A stretch of 35,671 nt of DNA from Blautia sp. (GCA_023667395.1 JAMPAC010000026.1:1-35671); one strand, 5' to 3'; numbered from the stretch's first letter, positions 23,601-32,099 are shown. The notes: generated by a model from the letters alone, not told the origin. Numbers and translations are program-made.

Positions 23601-24884
23601 ATGGCAACGAAAATGACCACTGGTAATGACATTAGATGTTCTTTCTGCAATAAGACCCAGATGCAGGTCCGCAAGCTGATCGCGGGACCCGCCGGAGTGT
23701 ATATCTGCGACGAGTGCATTGATATCTGTGCCGATATCCTGGAGGAAGAACTGGAAGAAGAAGAGGAGATGGAGGAGACTGTCCATCCCGAGATCAATCT
23801 GTTAAAACCAATCCAGATCAAGACTTTTCTGGACGAGTACGTGGTAGGACAGGAGGAGGCCAAGAAAGTGCTTGCTGTCTCCGTCTATAACCACTATAAG
23901 CGCGTGACGGCGCCCAGGGATTTGGATGATATCGAACTGCAGAAGAGCAATATTATCATGGTAGGGCCTACCGGTTCCGGCAAGACCTATCTGGCGCAGA
24001 CCCTGGCAAAGATCATCAATGTGCCCTTTGCCATTGCAGACGCCACCACCCTGACTGAGGCCGGATATGTGGGCGAGGATGTGGAAAATATCCTGCTGAA
24101 GCTGATCCAGGCGGCGGATTATGATATAGAGCGCGCCCAGTATGGGATCATTTATATCGACGAGATAGACAAGATAACGAAAAAGGGCGAAAACGTGTCC
24201 ATCACCAGGGACGTGTCCGGCGAGGGCGTACAGCAGGCGCTTTTAAAGATCGTGGAGGGCACGGTGGCAAGCGTGCCTCCCCAGGGAGGCAGGAAACATC
24301 CCCACCAGGAACTGCTCACCATTGATACCTCCAATATCCTGTTCATCTGCGGCGGGGCCTTTGACGGGTTGGAGAAGATCGTGGAGTCCAGGCTGGACCG
24401 CAAGGCCATTGGATTCAATACCGAGGTGTCCCAGAAGACCACCAAGGAACTCAGCGACCTGCTGCAGGAGGTAACGCCCCAGGATCTGGTGAAATTCGGC
24501 CTGATTCCTGAATTTGTGGGGCGTGTGCCCATCTGCGTCTCCCTGCGCGGACTGGACAGGGAGGCGCTGGTAAGGATCCTGAAAGAACCCAGGAATGCCC
24601 TGATCAAGCAGTATCAGAAGCTGTTTGACATGGACGAGGTACAGCTTTCCTTTGAGGAGGACGCCATCCAGGCGATTGCGGACAAGGCCTTTGAGCGCAA
24701 GACGGGAGCCAGGGGACTCCGTTCCATTATGGAAAGCGTGATGATGGATACCATGTACAGGATTCCTTCCGACGATACCATTGAAGAGTGCATCATTACA
24801 AAGGAAGCTGTGGAGGGAAACAGCGAGCCGTTGACGTTGCACAAGGGCGACCAGAGAGCGCCCCGTCTGGATAGAGCCATATAG
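23601..24884 (+). CDS. clpX: ATP-dependent Clp protease ATPase subunit ClpX
   Basis: AAA+ unfoldase of 427 residues. The N-terminal zinc domain uses C13, C16, C36 and C39. Walker A is GPTGSGKT, Walker [10 protein letters not shown], and the pore and sensor regions ([19 protein letters not shown]) are intact. Length is normal. It feeds substrates into ClpP, encoded directly upstream. Confidence 0.98.
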   Translation: MATKMTTGNDIRCSFCNKTQMQVRKLIAGPAGVYICDECIDICADILEEELEEEEEMEETVHPEINLLKPIQIKTFLDEYVVGQEEAKKVLAVSVYNHYKRVTAPRDLDDIELQKSNIIMVGPTGSGKTYLAQTLAKIINVPFAIADATTLTEAGYVGEDVENILLKLIQAADYDIERAQYGIIYIDEIDKITKKGENVSITRDVSGEGVQQALLKIVEGTVASVPPQGGRKHPHQELLTIDTSNILFICGGAFDGLEKIVESRLDRKAIGFNTEVSQKTTKELSDLLQEVTPQDLVKFGLIPEFVGRVPICVSLRGLDREALVRILKEPRNALIKQYQKLFDMDEVQLSFEEDAIQAIADKAFERKTGARGLRSIMESVMMDTMYRIPSDDTIEECIITKEAVEGNSEPLTLHKGDQRAPRLDRAI

Positions 24885-24894
24885 GATAACGCAT

Positions 24895-25488
24895 ATGATT
24901 ATAAAAAATGTCAGTCTGGAGACGGTCTGCGGCATCACCAGCAAGATTCCTGACAATACGCTGCCGGAGGTGGCATTTGCGGGGAAGAGCAACGTGGGAA
25001 AATCTTCTTTGATCAATGCGCTGATGAACCGCAAATCCCTGGCCCGAACCAGTTCGCAGCCGGGAAAGACCCAGACAATTAACTTCTATAATATCAATAA
25101 CGCCCTTTATTTTGTGGATCTGCCAGGATATGGATATGCTAAGGCAAACGAGGCGGTGAAAGCCCAATGGGGCAAAATGGTTGAGAATTACCTGCACCGC
25201 TCAAAGCAGCTGCAGACCGTGTTCCTGCTGATTGACATCAGGCATGAGCCATCGGGGAACGACAGGATCATGTATGACTGGATCTGCAGGAACGGGTATC
25301 ATCCCGTGATCATCGCCACAAAGCTGGATAAGATCAAGCGCAGCCAGGTACAGAAACAGCTGAAGCTGATCAGGACGACGCTTGAGGCAGAACCGGGGAC
25401 GGTACTGATCCCGTTTTCGGCGCAAACAAAGCAGGGGCGTGAGGAAATATACGAACTGCTGGATCAACTGACAAGTATAAACGGATAA
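24895..25488 (+). CDS. engB: ribosome biogenesis GTP-binding protein EngB/YsxC
   Basis: GTPase of 197 residues for large-subunit assembly. G1 GKSNVGKS (30-37), a T-containing switch (TSSQPGKTQTINFY), G3 DLPGYGYAK and G4 TKLDK are present. It starts 10 bases after clpX with a weak ribosome site (AGGATAA), suggesting translational coupling. Confidence 0.96.
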   Translation: MIIKNVSLETVCGITSKIPDNTLPEVAFAGKSNVGKSSLINALMNRKSLARTSSQPGKTQTINFYNINNALYFVDLPGYGYAKANEAVKAQWGKMVENYLHRSKQLQTVFLLIDIRHEPSGNDRIMYDWICRNGYHPVIIATKLDKIKRSQVQKQLKLIRTTLEAEPGTVLIPFSAQTKQGREEIYELLDQLTSING

Positions 25489-25499
25489 GGGGTATATCC

Positions 25500-26735
25500 A
25501 TGAAAAAGTACTGTAAGGCTCTGGTCAATCTTGCCATTGCCGTGGCGATATTGCTGGCAGTTTTCTTTTTGCTGCCTAAGGTGATCATTTTCTTCATGCC
25601 CTTTGTGGTGGGATGGCTGATTGCCCTGTTGGCAAGCCCTCTGGTGCGTTTTTTTGAGGATAAGATTAAGCTGAAGCGGAAGATTGGCAGCGCTTTTGTG
25701 ATTATTTCCGTTATCGCGCTGGTGGTGCTGCTTCTTTACTTTGTTTCCTCGTGGCTCATAGAGCAGGTGGGGGGACTGATAGGGGCGCTGCCGGGTATGT
25801 GGTCCGGCATGGAATCCGACCTGAATGATATCGGACATAAATTTGGTGTGTTATTTAATAAGTTCCCCGCAGATATAAAAGAGGGATTTGCGGATGCAGC
25901 GGACAGTATTGCAGAATCCCTGGGGGATTTCTTCGGGAAGATCGGCACGCCTACCATTGCGGCTGCGGGAAGCTTTGCCAGACAGCTGCCCTCCATGTTC
26001 ATCGGGCTGATCATGGCGCTCCTGTCCGCATACTTCTTTGTGGCGGAGAGGAATACCATCGGCGACTGGTTCCGTAAACATACGCCCGCAGTGATACAGA
26101 TGCGCTTCCGCACGGTGCGCCGCAGCCTGAAAAAGTCTGTGGGCGGTTATCTGAAAGCACAGCTTAAGATAGAGGTGTGGATGTACCTGCTGTTGACGAT
26201 CGGCCTTGGCCTGCTGAAAGTCAACTACTTTGCCCTGATCGCGCTGTTGATCGCATTTATGGATTTCCTGCCTTTTTTCGGGACCGGCACGGTGCTGATC
26301 CCCTGGGCGGTGATCAAAGTCCTCACAGGGGACTTTAAAATGGCGATCTGGCTGCTGGTCATGTGGGGGGTGGGGCAGCTGGCAAGACAGCTGATCCAGC
26401 CCAAGATCGTGGGCGATTCCATCGGCGTGCCTCCTCTGCCTACTTTAATCCTGCTGTACATAGGATATAAGATCGGGGGAATCGTGGGAATGATCCTGGC
26501 GGTTCCGCTGGGGCTTCTCATCTATACCATGTATCAGGAGGGCGCTTTTGACACGACGAAGAACAGCCTGCTGATCCTTGTGTCGGGAATCAACCGTTTC
26601 CGGAGACTGAAAAAGGAGGATCTTGCCGATGTGCAGGCAATGACGGTGAAGAATGAAGAACTGATGGATAAAATAAAGAAAGAAAAAGCAGAAAATGGTG
26701 AAACTTTTTCACAGGAAAAGCAGTCTAATAGATAG
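25500..26735 (+). CDS. AI-2E family membrane protein
   Basis: Polytopic membrane protein of 411 residues of the AI-2E (YhhQ/PerM-like) transporter family. Two N-terminal helices, a long soluble stretch, then helices with GLGLLKVNYFALIALLIAF and DFLPFFGTGTVLIPWAV, the latter typical of the family (PxxG/G..P). GQLARQLIQPKIVGDSIGVPP also matches. The C-terminal 70 residues are charged and cytoplasmic by prediction. Transport of autoinducer-2 is not established for most members; I use the family name only. It is 11 bases after engB and ends in a terminator. Confidence 0.85.
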   Translation: MKKYCKALVNLAIAVAILLAVFFLLPKVIIFFMPFVVGWLIALLASPLVRFFEDKIKLKRKIGSAFVIISVIALVVLLLYFVSSWLIEQVGGLIGALPGMWSGMESDLNDIGHKFGVLFNKFPADIKEGFADAADSIAESLGDFFGKIGTPTIAAAGSFARQLPSMFIGLIMALLSAYFFVAERNTIGDWFRKHTPAVIQMRFRTVRRSLKKSVGGYLKAQLKIEVWMYLLLTIGLGLLKVNYFALIALLIAFMDFLPFFGTGTVLIPWAVIKVLTGDFKMAIWLLVMWGVGQLARQLIQPKIVGDSIGVPPLPTLILLYIGYKIGGIVGMILAVPLGLLIYTMYQEGAFDTTKNSLLILVSGINRFRRLKKEDLADVQAMTVKNEELMDKIKKEKAENGETFSQEKQSNR

Positions 26736-26775
26736 AGGGTATGAAAATGCTCTCTATTTTATTTTTTTATATTTT
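26732..26775 (+). terminator. Rho-independent terminator after the AI-2E gene
   Basis: ATAGAG (26732-26737) pairs with CTCTAT (26752-26757), followed by a long T-rich run. The stem starts in the stop codon region and is short. Confidence 0.6.
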
Positions 26776-26869
26776 TTCAGTTTTTTTATGCAACTTTGAT
26801 ACAAATGTGTTTTACAATGCCTTTAGTAACAAAGCATAAGGGGGTTAATGTCTGAGAATGGAGGTAGCT

Positions 26870-27565
26870 ATGAAGAAGAAAATATTAATATATAACAATC
26901 AGACAAAAATTGCCGAGAAGATGGAGCCATTATTATTAGGGGAAGGCCTTGAGTGCCTGGTGGCGGCCAACCTGCAGGAACTGTATGAGAAGATATCGGA
27001 GAATATCCAGTTGATGCTGGTGGACGTGGAGTTAAACGATAAAGGGTGGGATAAAGGAATCGAGATGATCGTTGCCCTGCGCCAGAAGAGCAGCGTTCCC
27101 GTTATCGTTGTTTCCGCACAATCCGCTGAGACGGCCAAGATCATGGCGTTGGAAGCGGGAGCGGACGATTATGTGACCACGGACTGTAATCCGCTGGAAC
27201 TGCTGGCCAGGATCAAGTCCCAGCTGCGCAGATATGTCCAGCTGGTAAATATGTGCACGGAAGTGGATCGGATCTACAGGGTGGAAGGACTGGAGATAAA
27301 CGATGTTCAGAGAACGGTCACGGTGGAGGGCAGGAGCGTAAGGCTGACCCCTATTGAATATAAGATATTGCGCTTTCTGGTGCAGCAGCAGGGAAAAGTG
27401 TTTTCCAACAGCCAGATCTACGAGAATATCTGGCATATGCAGGCTATCGGCGCGGATAATACCATTGCCGTACATATCCGCCATATCAGGGAGAAGATTG
27501 AGCGCAATCCCAAGGAACCCAGATACCTGAAAGTGGTATGGGGAATCGGATATAAGGTGGGCTAA
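26870..27565 (+). CDS. OmpR-type response regulator with degenerate receiver
   Basis: Protein of 231 residues: receiver (about 3-120) and winged-helix DNA-binding domain (about 133-231: VRLTPIEYKILRFLVQQQGKV, then VHIRHIREKIE and VWGIGYK). The phosphoacceptor D52 (LMLVDVEL) and S82 are present. The acidic pair is Asn-Asn (N9, N10 in ILIYNNQ), and the conserved Lys of YVTKPF is Thr (T104 in YVTTDC). Such receivers usually work without normal phosphorylation. No histidine kinase gene is nearby. I prefer ATG 26870, five bases after GGAGG; ATG 26858 precedes that site. Confidence 0.88.
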   Translation: MKKKILIYNNQTKIAEKMEPLLLGEGLECLVAANLQELYEKISENIQLMLVDVELNDKGWDKGIEMIVALRQKSSVPVIVVSAQSAETAKIMALEAGADDYVTTDCNPLELLARIKSQLRRYVQLVNMCTEVDRIYRVEGLEINDVQRTVTVEGRSVRLTPIEYKILRFLVQQQGKVFSNSQIYENIWHMQAIGADNTIAVHIRHIREKIERNPKEPRYLKVVWGIGYKVG

Positions 27566-27571
27566 ACAGTG

Positions 27572-27617
27572 AAAAGGATGGGGACAGGCGTAAAAACCTG
27601 TCTCCGTTTCCTTTTTT
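27572..27617 (+). terminator. Rho-independent terminator after the regulator gene
   Basis: GGGGACAGG (27580-27588) pairs with CCTGTCTCC (27597-27605, one G-T), extended by AAAAGG/CCTTTT outside, with six T at the end. Confidence 0.85.
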
Positions 27618-27630
27618 GGACAATGGGATA

Positions 27631-27659
27631 TTGACAAAGGAATGGAAAAGTATTATTGT
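27631..27659 (+). promoter_or_regulatory. promoter of the TraX-like gene
   Basis: TTGACA at 27631-27636 and TATTGT at 27654-27659 with a 17-base spacer. Confidence 0.65.
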
Positions 27660-27692
27660 ATTAATGAAGCAGTGCAATAGGAGGATATAAAG

Positions 27693-28538
27693 ATGGACAG
27701 TATGCAGCTGAATCAGCAGACAGGACAGGCAGTCATGCCGGAGACAAAAAAGAAAGGGATCGCAGGCAGCACCGTCAAGATCATTGCCATTGTTTCCATG
27801 CTCATCGATCATATCGGGGCGGGGCTTCTGGGAAGATTTATTGTCACATCCGGCTATATGAGCGCAATGGCTTCCGGCGACCTGAACGTAATCACGCGGT
27901 GGCTGATGGAAAACGGCAGGCTTTACTATACATACAACGCCATGCGTATGATCGGGCGGCTTGGTTTCCCTATTTTCTGTTTTCTGCTGGTGGAGGGTTT
28001 CCAGAGAACCCATGACGTGAGGAAATATGCGATGCGGCTGGGAATTTTCGCGCTGATCTCAGAGATTCCGTTCGACCTGTGTTTTAATGGGGCAGTGTTG
28101 GAATTTGGTTATCAGAACGTATATTTTACCCTGTTCTGGGGTCTGCTCACCATGATCGCCTTTGACTGGATCGAGAAGAAAGAATGGGCAGCGGGCAGGG
28201 GGCTGAACATTGCGGCTAAAGTGGTATTCTCGGCGGCGGCGCTGGCCGTGGGCGCGGGAGCCGCCCATTTTATGAAGACGGACTATGCCGCAACAGGTGT
28301 TATTTGTATCATGGCGCTGTATGTCTTCCGTAAAAAGAAGCCCTTGCAGATTGCTGCGGGATGCGTGGCTTTCCTCTGGGAGGTAACCGCGCCCCTGGCT
28401 TTTATCCCTGTAGCTTTCTACAATGGGAAGAGGGGACTGAAAATGAAATATTTCTTCTATGCTTTCTATCCGGCGCATCTGTTCCTGATCTGGCTTGTGT
28501 CCATGCTGCTGGGGATGGGGTGGGTTAATGTGATGTAG
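27693..28538 (+). CDS. TraX-like membrane protein
   Basis: Polytopic protein of 281 residues. IVSMLIDHIGAGLL, IGRLGFPIFCFLLVEGF and RLGIFALISEIPFDLCF match the TraX family, which contains the F-plasmid pilin acetylase and many chromosomal homologues without conjugation genes. The residues D and H in MLIDHIG and E/R in later helices are the conserved polar ones. No conjugation gene is near, so a membrane acyltransferase role is only inferred. AGGAGGATATAAAG precedes ATG 27693. Confidence 0.85.
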   Translation: MDSMQLNQQTGQAVMPETKKKGIAGSTVKIIAIVSMLIDHIGAGLLGRFIVTSGYMSAMASGDLNVITRWLMENGRLYYTYNAMRMIGRLGFPIFCFLLVEGFQRTHDVRKYAMRLGIFALISEIPFDLCFNGAVLEFGYQNVYFTLFWGLLTMIAFDWIEKKEWAAGRGLNIAAKVVFSAAALAVGAGAAHFMKTDYAATGVICIMALYVFRKKKPLQIAAGCVAFLWEVTAPLAFIPVAFYNGKRGLKMKYFFYAFYPAHLFLIWLVSMLLGMGWVNVM

Positions 28539-28547
28539 GAAAACGCA

Positions 28548-28576
28548 TTGACTAAATCTGGAAAACCGTGTAGAAT
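28548..28576 (+). promoter_or_regulatory. promoter of the GH105 gene
   Basis: TTGACT at 28548-28553 and TAGAAT at 28571-28576, 17 bases apart. Confidence 0.7.
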
Positions 28577-28615
28577 CAGGTTATATGAATCTACTTTTAT
28601 GCGGAGGTAATGGAT

Positions 28616-29761
28616 ATGCAGATGCCTGTTTTTGAGAGGTATATTGATGGTCTGATCGAGAAGAGCACCGTGGAAGTTCCCGTGTGGAACATTGAGAAAG
28701 CCAAAGCGGGCGGAAAGGGCGCCGGATGGAATTATATTGACGGTTGCATGATCCTTGCCATGCTGGAGATCTATCAGGCCACCGGCGAGCAGAAATATTA
28801 TGATTTCGCGGACGCTTTTATTGATTTCAGGGTAAATGAGGACGGCACCATCAAAGGCTACAATCCGGAGGATTATAATATCGACAATGTGAATGCGGGC
28901 AAGACGCTGTTTGCGCTGTATGAGTTGAATGGCAAGGAAAAGTACCGCAGGGCCATCGACCTGATCTACAGCCAGGTGCAGAAGCAGCCAAGGACTCCGG
29001 AGGGCAATTTCTGGCATAAGAAGATATACCCCAACCAGGTATGGCTGGACGGCCTGTACATGGGACAGCCCTTTTACATGGAATACGAGACAAAATTTAA
29101 CAATAAGAAAAATTACAGCGATATCTTTGCCCAGTTCGCCAATGTGGTGAAATACATGCGGGATGGAGAGACAGGTCTCTATTACCATGGATATGACGCT
29201 TCCAGGGAAATCTTCTGGTGTGATAAGGAGACGGGGCTTTCCAAGAACTTCTGGCTCCGGGCCATCGGGTGGTATTCCATGGCGCTGCTGGATACGCTGG
29301 CAAAGTGCGAGCCCGGCGAGGAGTATCAGGCGGAGTATGATAACCTGAAGAAAGTATTTGTCCAGCTGGTGGACGATATGCTGAAATTCCAGGATGAGAG
29401 CGGCATGTGGTATCAGCTGCCTGCGCTGGGCGGCAGGGAGCCCAACTATCTGGAGACCAGCGGCAGCGCGATCATGTCCTATTCCCTGTTAAAGGGCGTG
29501 CGTCTGGGATTTTTGCCGGAAAGCTACAGGGAGCCTGCGCTGAAAGCGTTTAACGGCATCTGCGACCGCTACCTGAAAGAGACTGACGGCGACCTGAACC
29601 TGGGCGGCATCTGCCTGGTGGCCGGTCTTGGACCCGCAAAGGATACCAGGCGTGACGGCACTTTTGAATATTATATGTCGGAGCCCATCGTTGAGAATGA
29701 CGCAAAGGGCGTGGGGCCGCTGCTTCTTGCCTATACAGAGATGCGCAGACTGGCTGACTGA
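28616..29761 (+). CDS. GH105 unsaturated rhamnogalacturonyl hydrolase-like enzyme
   Basis: Cytoplasmic (no signal peptide) protein of 381 residues with the alternating helix pattern of an alpha6/alpha6 barrel. Motifs typical of YteR/YesR enzymes: GWNYIDGCMILAMLEIY, VWLDGLYMGQPFYMEY, FWLRAIGWYSMALLDTL, MWYQL and ETSGSAIMSYSLLKG. They hydrolyse the unsaturated uronic acid left by pectin lyases. The Asp in WLDGLYM is a candidate catalytic residue. I prefer ATG 28616, eight bases after GGAGG (28603-28607); ATG 28610 is too close. No pectin lyase or transporter is nearby. Confidence 0.88.
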   Translation: MQMPVFERYIDGLIEKSTVEVPVWNIEKAKAGGKGAGWNYIDGCMILAMLEIYQATGEQKYYDFADAFIDFRVNEDGTIKGYNPEDYNIDNVNAGKTLFALYELNGKEKYRRAIDLIYSQVQKQPRTPEGNFWHKKIYPNQVWLDGLYMGQPFYMEYETKFNNKKNYSDIFAQFANVVKYMRDGETGLYYHGYDASREIFWCDKETGLSKNFWLRAIGWYSMALLDTLAKCEPGEEYQAEYDNLKKVFVQLVDDMLKFQDESGMWYQLPALGGREPNYLETSGSAIMSYSLLKGVRLGFLPESYREPALKAFNGICDRYLKETDGDLNLGGICLVAGLGPAKDTRRDGTFEYYMSEPIVENDAKGVGPLLLAYTEMRRLAD

Positions 29762-29771
29762 GACAGCTATG

Positions 29772-29803
29772 AGGAGGAACTGAGAAATTGGCTCCTCCTT
29801 TTT
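29772..29803 (+). terminator. Rho-independent terminator after the GH105 gene
   Basis: AGGAGGA (29772-29778) pairs with TCCTCCT (29793-29799), followed by five T. The 14-base loop is fairly long. Confidence 0.75.
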
Positions 29804-29972
29804 GCGCGAATGAGCAGAGCCAGAAGTACTTTTATGCAGATGCCATGCTCGCATGGACAGATGCATGAAAGTACTTCTGGCGAGCAACGCGAGTGAGAAA
29901 GGCATCGCCTTTCGAACTGGCTCATTTGCGCGAATGAGCAGAGCCAGAAGTACTTTTATGCAGGTGCCATGC
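29801..29972 (+). repeat. duplicated long-hairpin element between GH105 and mntP
   Basis: A 48-base segment starting TTTGCGCGAATGAGCAGAGC occurs at 29801-29848 and again at 29925-29972 with one mismatch, period 124. The full unit forms a long hairpin at 29819-29881. GCCAGAAGTACTTT pairs with AAAGTACTTCTGGC, then ATGCA/TGCAT, TG/CA and CATGC/GCATG, with a single C (29843) facing GA (29856-29857). The linker GAGCAACGCGAGT leads to a 7-bp hairpin GAAAGGC-ATC-GCCTTTC near 29897-29913. The second copy is cut off before its right arm, close to the mntP stop. Confidence 0.8.
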
Positions 29973-29986
29973 AGGCTTCCCTGGAT

Positions 29987-30553
29987 TTACAGCTGCAGGA
30001 TCCCCAGGTGCTCCAGAAGGATTTTCGTACCCATGAGAACCAGGATGATCCCGCCTGCCAGTTCCGCCTTGGATTTGTATTGTGTGCCAAAGATGTTGCC
30101 GACCTTGACGCCCGCGACGGACAACACGAAAGTGATGATGCCGATAAAGGATACTGCAGGAATGATGGCAACCTGCAGGAACGCGTATGTAACGCCCACC
30201 GCAAGGGCATCGATGCTGGTGGCCACGGCCAACAGGAACATGGTCTTGATATCCGTGGAGTCGTCCGTGCTGTCTTCCTCTTTGGAAAGCGCTTCCCGGA
30301 TCATATTTGCACCGATGAGAACCAGCAGCACAAAGGCGATCCAGTGGTCGATGGCAGTTACATACTGTTCGAACCGGCTTCCCAGCAGGTAGCCGACAGT
30401 GGGCATCAGCGCCTGGAAACCGCCGAACCACAGGCCGATGACCAGCGCCTTTTTCAGGTTCAGTTTTTTCATGGCAAGACCCTTGCAGATGGCAACAGCG
30501 AAAGCGTCCATGGATAGCCCCACGGCGGTAACAAACAGGGTAAATAAACTCAT
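29987..30553 (-). CDS. mntP: manganese efflux pump MntP
   Basis: Membrane protein of 188 residues with six helices in two related halves. The conserved acidic motifs are [11 protein letters not shown] in the first half and [11 protein letters not shown] in the second, as in MntP, which exports Mn(II). On its strand AAGGAGAAAA precedes ATG. Only about 33 bases separate it from the cspA terminator and I see no promoter there, nor a yybP-ykoY riboswitch in the short gap. Confidence 0.9.
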   Translation of the reverse strand: MSLFTLFVTAVGLSMDAFAVAICKGLAMKKLNLKKALVIGLWFGGFQALMPTVGYLLGSRFEQYVTAIDHWIAFVLLVLIGANMIREALSKEEDSTDDSTDIKTMFLLAVATSIDALAVGVTYAFLQVAIIPAVSFIGIITFVLSVAGVKVGNIFGTQYKSKAELAGGIILVLMGTKILLEHLGILQL

Positions 30554-30586
30554 AGGTTTTCTCCTTTATATGAAGCAGTTATAAAC

Positions 30587-30619
30587 AAAAAAAGCACATC
30601 GAGGATTCGATGTGCTTTT
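30587..30619 (-). terminator. Rho-independent terminator after cspA
   Basis: On the minus strand AAAAGCACATCGA pairs perfectly with TCGATGTGCTTTT (30607-30619 with 30590-30602), 4-base loop, followed by T-run. Confidence 0.93.
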
Positions 30620-30637
30620 CCGTCTGTATCATGAGCC

Positions 30638-30853
30638 TTAAGCTACTACAGAAACATTGGTAGCACGGATCTTGCTGCTGTTCTGAGGATCGCATTCGGT
30701 ATCAAAAGTAACCTTCTGGCCTTCCTCAAGGGACTTAAACCCATCAGCGTTGATAGCAGAGAAATGTACGAATACTTCCTCGCCGGTTGCATCATTTGTG
30801 ATGAAACCATAACCTTTCTGTGCGTTGAACCACTTAACTGTACCGTTGTTCAT
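30638..30853 (-). CDS. cspA: cold-shock protein, CspA family
   Basis: OB-fold nucleic-acid chaperone of 71 residues. RNP1 KGYGFI (13-18) and RNP2 VFVHF (27-31) are intact, with WFNAQ before RNP1. AAGGAGGTACC precedes ATG on its strand. It has its own near-consensus promoter and a leader of about 150 bases, in line with temperature-dependent control in this family. Confidence 0.97.
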   Translation of the reverse strand: MNNGTVKWFNAQKGYGFITNDATGEEVFVHFSAINADGFKSLEEGQKVTFDTECDPQNSSKIRATNVSVVA

Positions 30854-31005
30854 ACTGGTACCTCCTTCATAATAAAGGGCATTACGCCCATCGACATAGT
30901 AGATTCTAAAATATATGACAAAAAAATCACATATTTTTGTAAACCATCATCAAAGTTGCAATGACTTACAAAAAAATGTGAGTTCAATGACTTTCATTTA
31001 GAATA
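30854..31005 (-). other. long 5' leader of cspA
   Basis: About 150 A/T-rich bases lie between the inferred start and cspA. A small stem GGGC-5-GCCC (near 30878-30890) sits about 15 bases before the ribosome site. Two T-rich segments starting with ACATTTTTTTG and with GTGATTTTTTTG resemble each other. Long leaders are common in cold-shock mRNAs. Confidence 0.5.
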
Positions 31006-31012
31006 CAAGCGT

Positions 31013-31042
31013 AGTATATCATTGAATTCACTATAGTGTCAA
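31013..31042 (-). promoter_or_regulatory. cspA promoter
   Basis: On the minus strand TTGACA (31037-31042) and TATACT (31013-31018) with an 18-base spacer. Confidence 0.75.
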
Positions 31043-31133
31043 CAGTTTTTTTTAATTATTGGAATGATTCTGAAATTAAGTATTTTTTCCCTGAATCTGG
31101 GAAATAATCAGGCTTATCAGGAGGTTTGTCACA

Positions 31134-31760
31134 ATGATTACAATGCATTTTTTGATCCTTGCGTCCTGCCTGGCGGCATCGGTATGTTTTGGATTTTTTG
31201 CGGGACGTATGCAGCTGCCTGAAGAGGGTGCGGACGAGGAGGAAGAGCCGGTAAAAAGCCGGGAAAAAAGGACGGTCAGAAGCGGCAGGGGATGGCAGGT
31301 AGGCAGTCCGGTGTCGGGCCGCGCGGCGGTGTGGCAGGAAGGGCCGGAGGCTGAAGTGGTGATCCAGCCGGTGGAGGACAGGCTTTACGCACCTGCGGCG
31401 GGCAAGATCATAAAACTCTATCCCATGGGCAACGCGTTCCGGTTCCGGACAGAGTTCGGGGCGGAACTGTATATCCGGGTGGGCGATGTGAAAGATGATA
31501 TGCTGGGCAGGTATTTTCGGCCCAGGGTGGTACAGAATGAGATCGTGTGCAAAGGAAAGCTGCTGCTGGAGTTTGACAGGCAGGGGCTGGAAGCGGAAGG
31601 CGTCTTTGTGGAGGTATCCGTCCGGGTGGAGCATTATGTGTTCGGATGTGACGTGGCGGCCACGGCGGCGGAGCAGGTTAAGGCCGGGGAGGAGATTCTG
31701 TGGATGCAGGATGTGGCGGAACTGGCGGAGGGGTGCCTGGGGCAGCCGGTGCATTCCTGA
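31134..31760 (+). CDS. membrane-anchored EIIA-Glc-like protein without active-site histidines
   Basis: Protein of 208 residues: one N-terminal membrane helix (about 4-24), an acidic then basic linker, and a domain (about 57-170) that follows the glucose-type PTS EIIA pattern: SPVSGRA, QPVEDRLYAPAAGKIIKLYP, FRFRTEFGAELYIRVG, KGKLLLEFD and EAEGVF. In true EIIA, two His lie in the HAI and IHIG segments; here these are N100 (GNAF) and R115 (YIRVG). Phosphotransfer is therefore unlikely and a binding or scaffold role is more plausible. AGGAGGT (31119-31125) precedes ATG. No PTS gene is nearby. Confidence 0.72.
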   Translation: MITMHFLILASCLAASVCFGFFAGRMQLPEEGADEEEEPVKSREKRTVRSGRGWQVGSPVSGRAAVWQEGPEAEVVIQPVEDRLYAPAAGKIIKLYPMGNAFRFRTEFGAELYIRVGDVKDDMLGRYFRPRVVQNEIVCKGKLLLEFDRQGLEAEGVFVEVSVRVEHYVFGCDVAATAAEQVKAGEEILWMQDVAELAEGCLGQPVHS

Positions 31761-31768
31761 GAGAAAGA

Positions 31769-32021
31769 GGGGGTAGCGGCGAAAAAGGGACGGCGGTGGC
31801 GCAGTGTCCTGTGTCGGGAGTGGGGGTGGCGGCGAAAAAGGGACGGCGGTGGAGCAGTGTCCTGTGTCGGGCAGACGAGGCAGCGCGGAACTGAACTAAC
31901 TGCCAACTGCGACTAGGGCGCGAATAGGGATTTCGCGTCCAAGTCTCCGTAGGCAGTGGATTTCATTTCCGCTAAGGGCGCCTCCCAAAGTCTGCCCGGC
32001 ACAGGACACTGCTCCACCGCC
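31769..32021. repeat. direct repeat and large inverted repeat upstream of csoR
   Basis: A 50-base segment is repeated directly at 31769-31818 and 31822-31871 with two mismatches. The second copy leads into a 32-base arm (31845-31876, beginning GGCGGTGGAGCAGTGTCC) that pairs with 31990-32021 with a single mismatch. The 113-base interior can pair further: GAGGC/GCCTC, GCGGAA/TTCCGC, CTGCC/GGCAG and GCGCGAA/TTCGCGT. No gene seen in 31761-32061. It could be a MITE-like repeat or a folded RNA. Confidence 0.8.
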
Positions 32022-32061
32022 TGCTTTTTGGCAGCTGGAGGGGTGGCTGCTATTTTGGGGG

Positions 32062-32090
32062 TTGACAGATACCTGGATGGGGTATATACT
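32062..32090 (+). promoter_or_regulatory. csoR-copA promoter
   Basis: TTGACA at 32062-32067 and TATACT at 32085-32090, 17-base spacer. A CsoR-type operator fills the spacer. Confidence 0.85.
32069..32085. promoter_or_regulatory. CsoR operator 1
   Basis: ATACCTGGATGGGGTAT fits the CsoR pattern of TACC and GGTA half-sites around a G-rich centre. It lies between -35 and -10. Confidence 0.75.
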
Positions 32091-32099
32091 TATTTGCAG

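Noticed and set aside
29853-30392. Plus-strand open frame of 179 codons opposite mntP
   Set aside because: Antisense of mntP and of the repeat region; no motif.
30554-30590. yybP-ykoY manganese riboswitch before mntP
   Set aside because: The gap is far too short and lacks the conserved loops.
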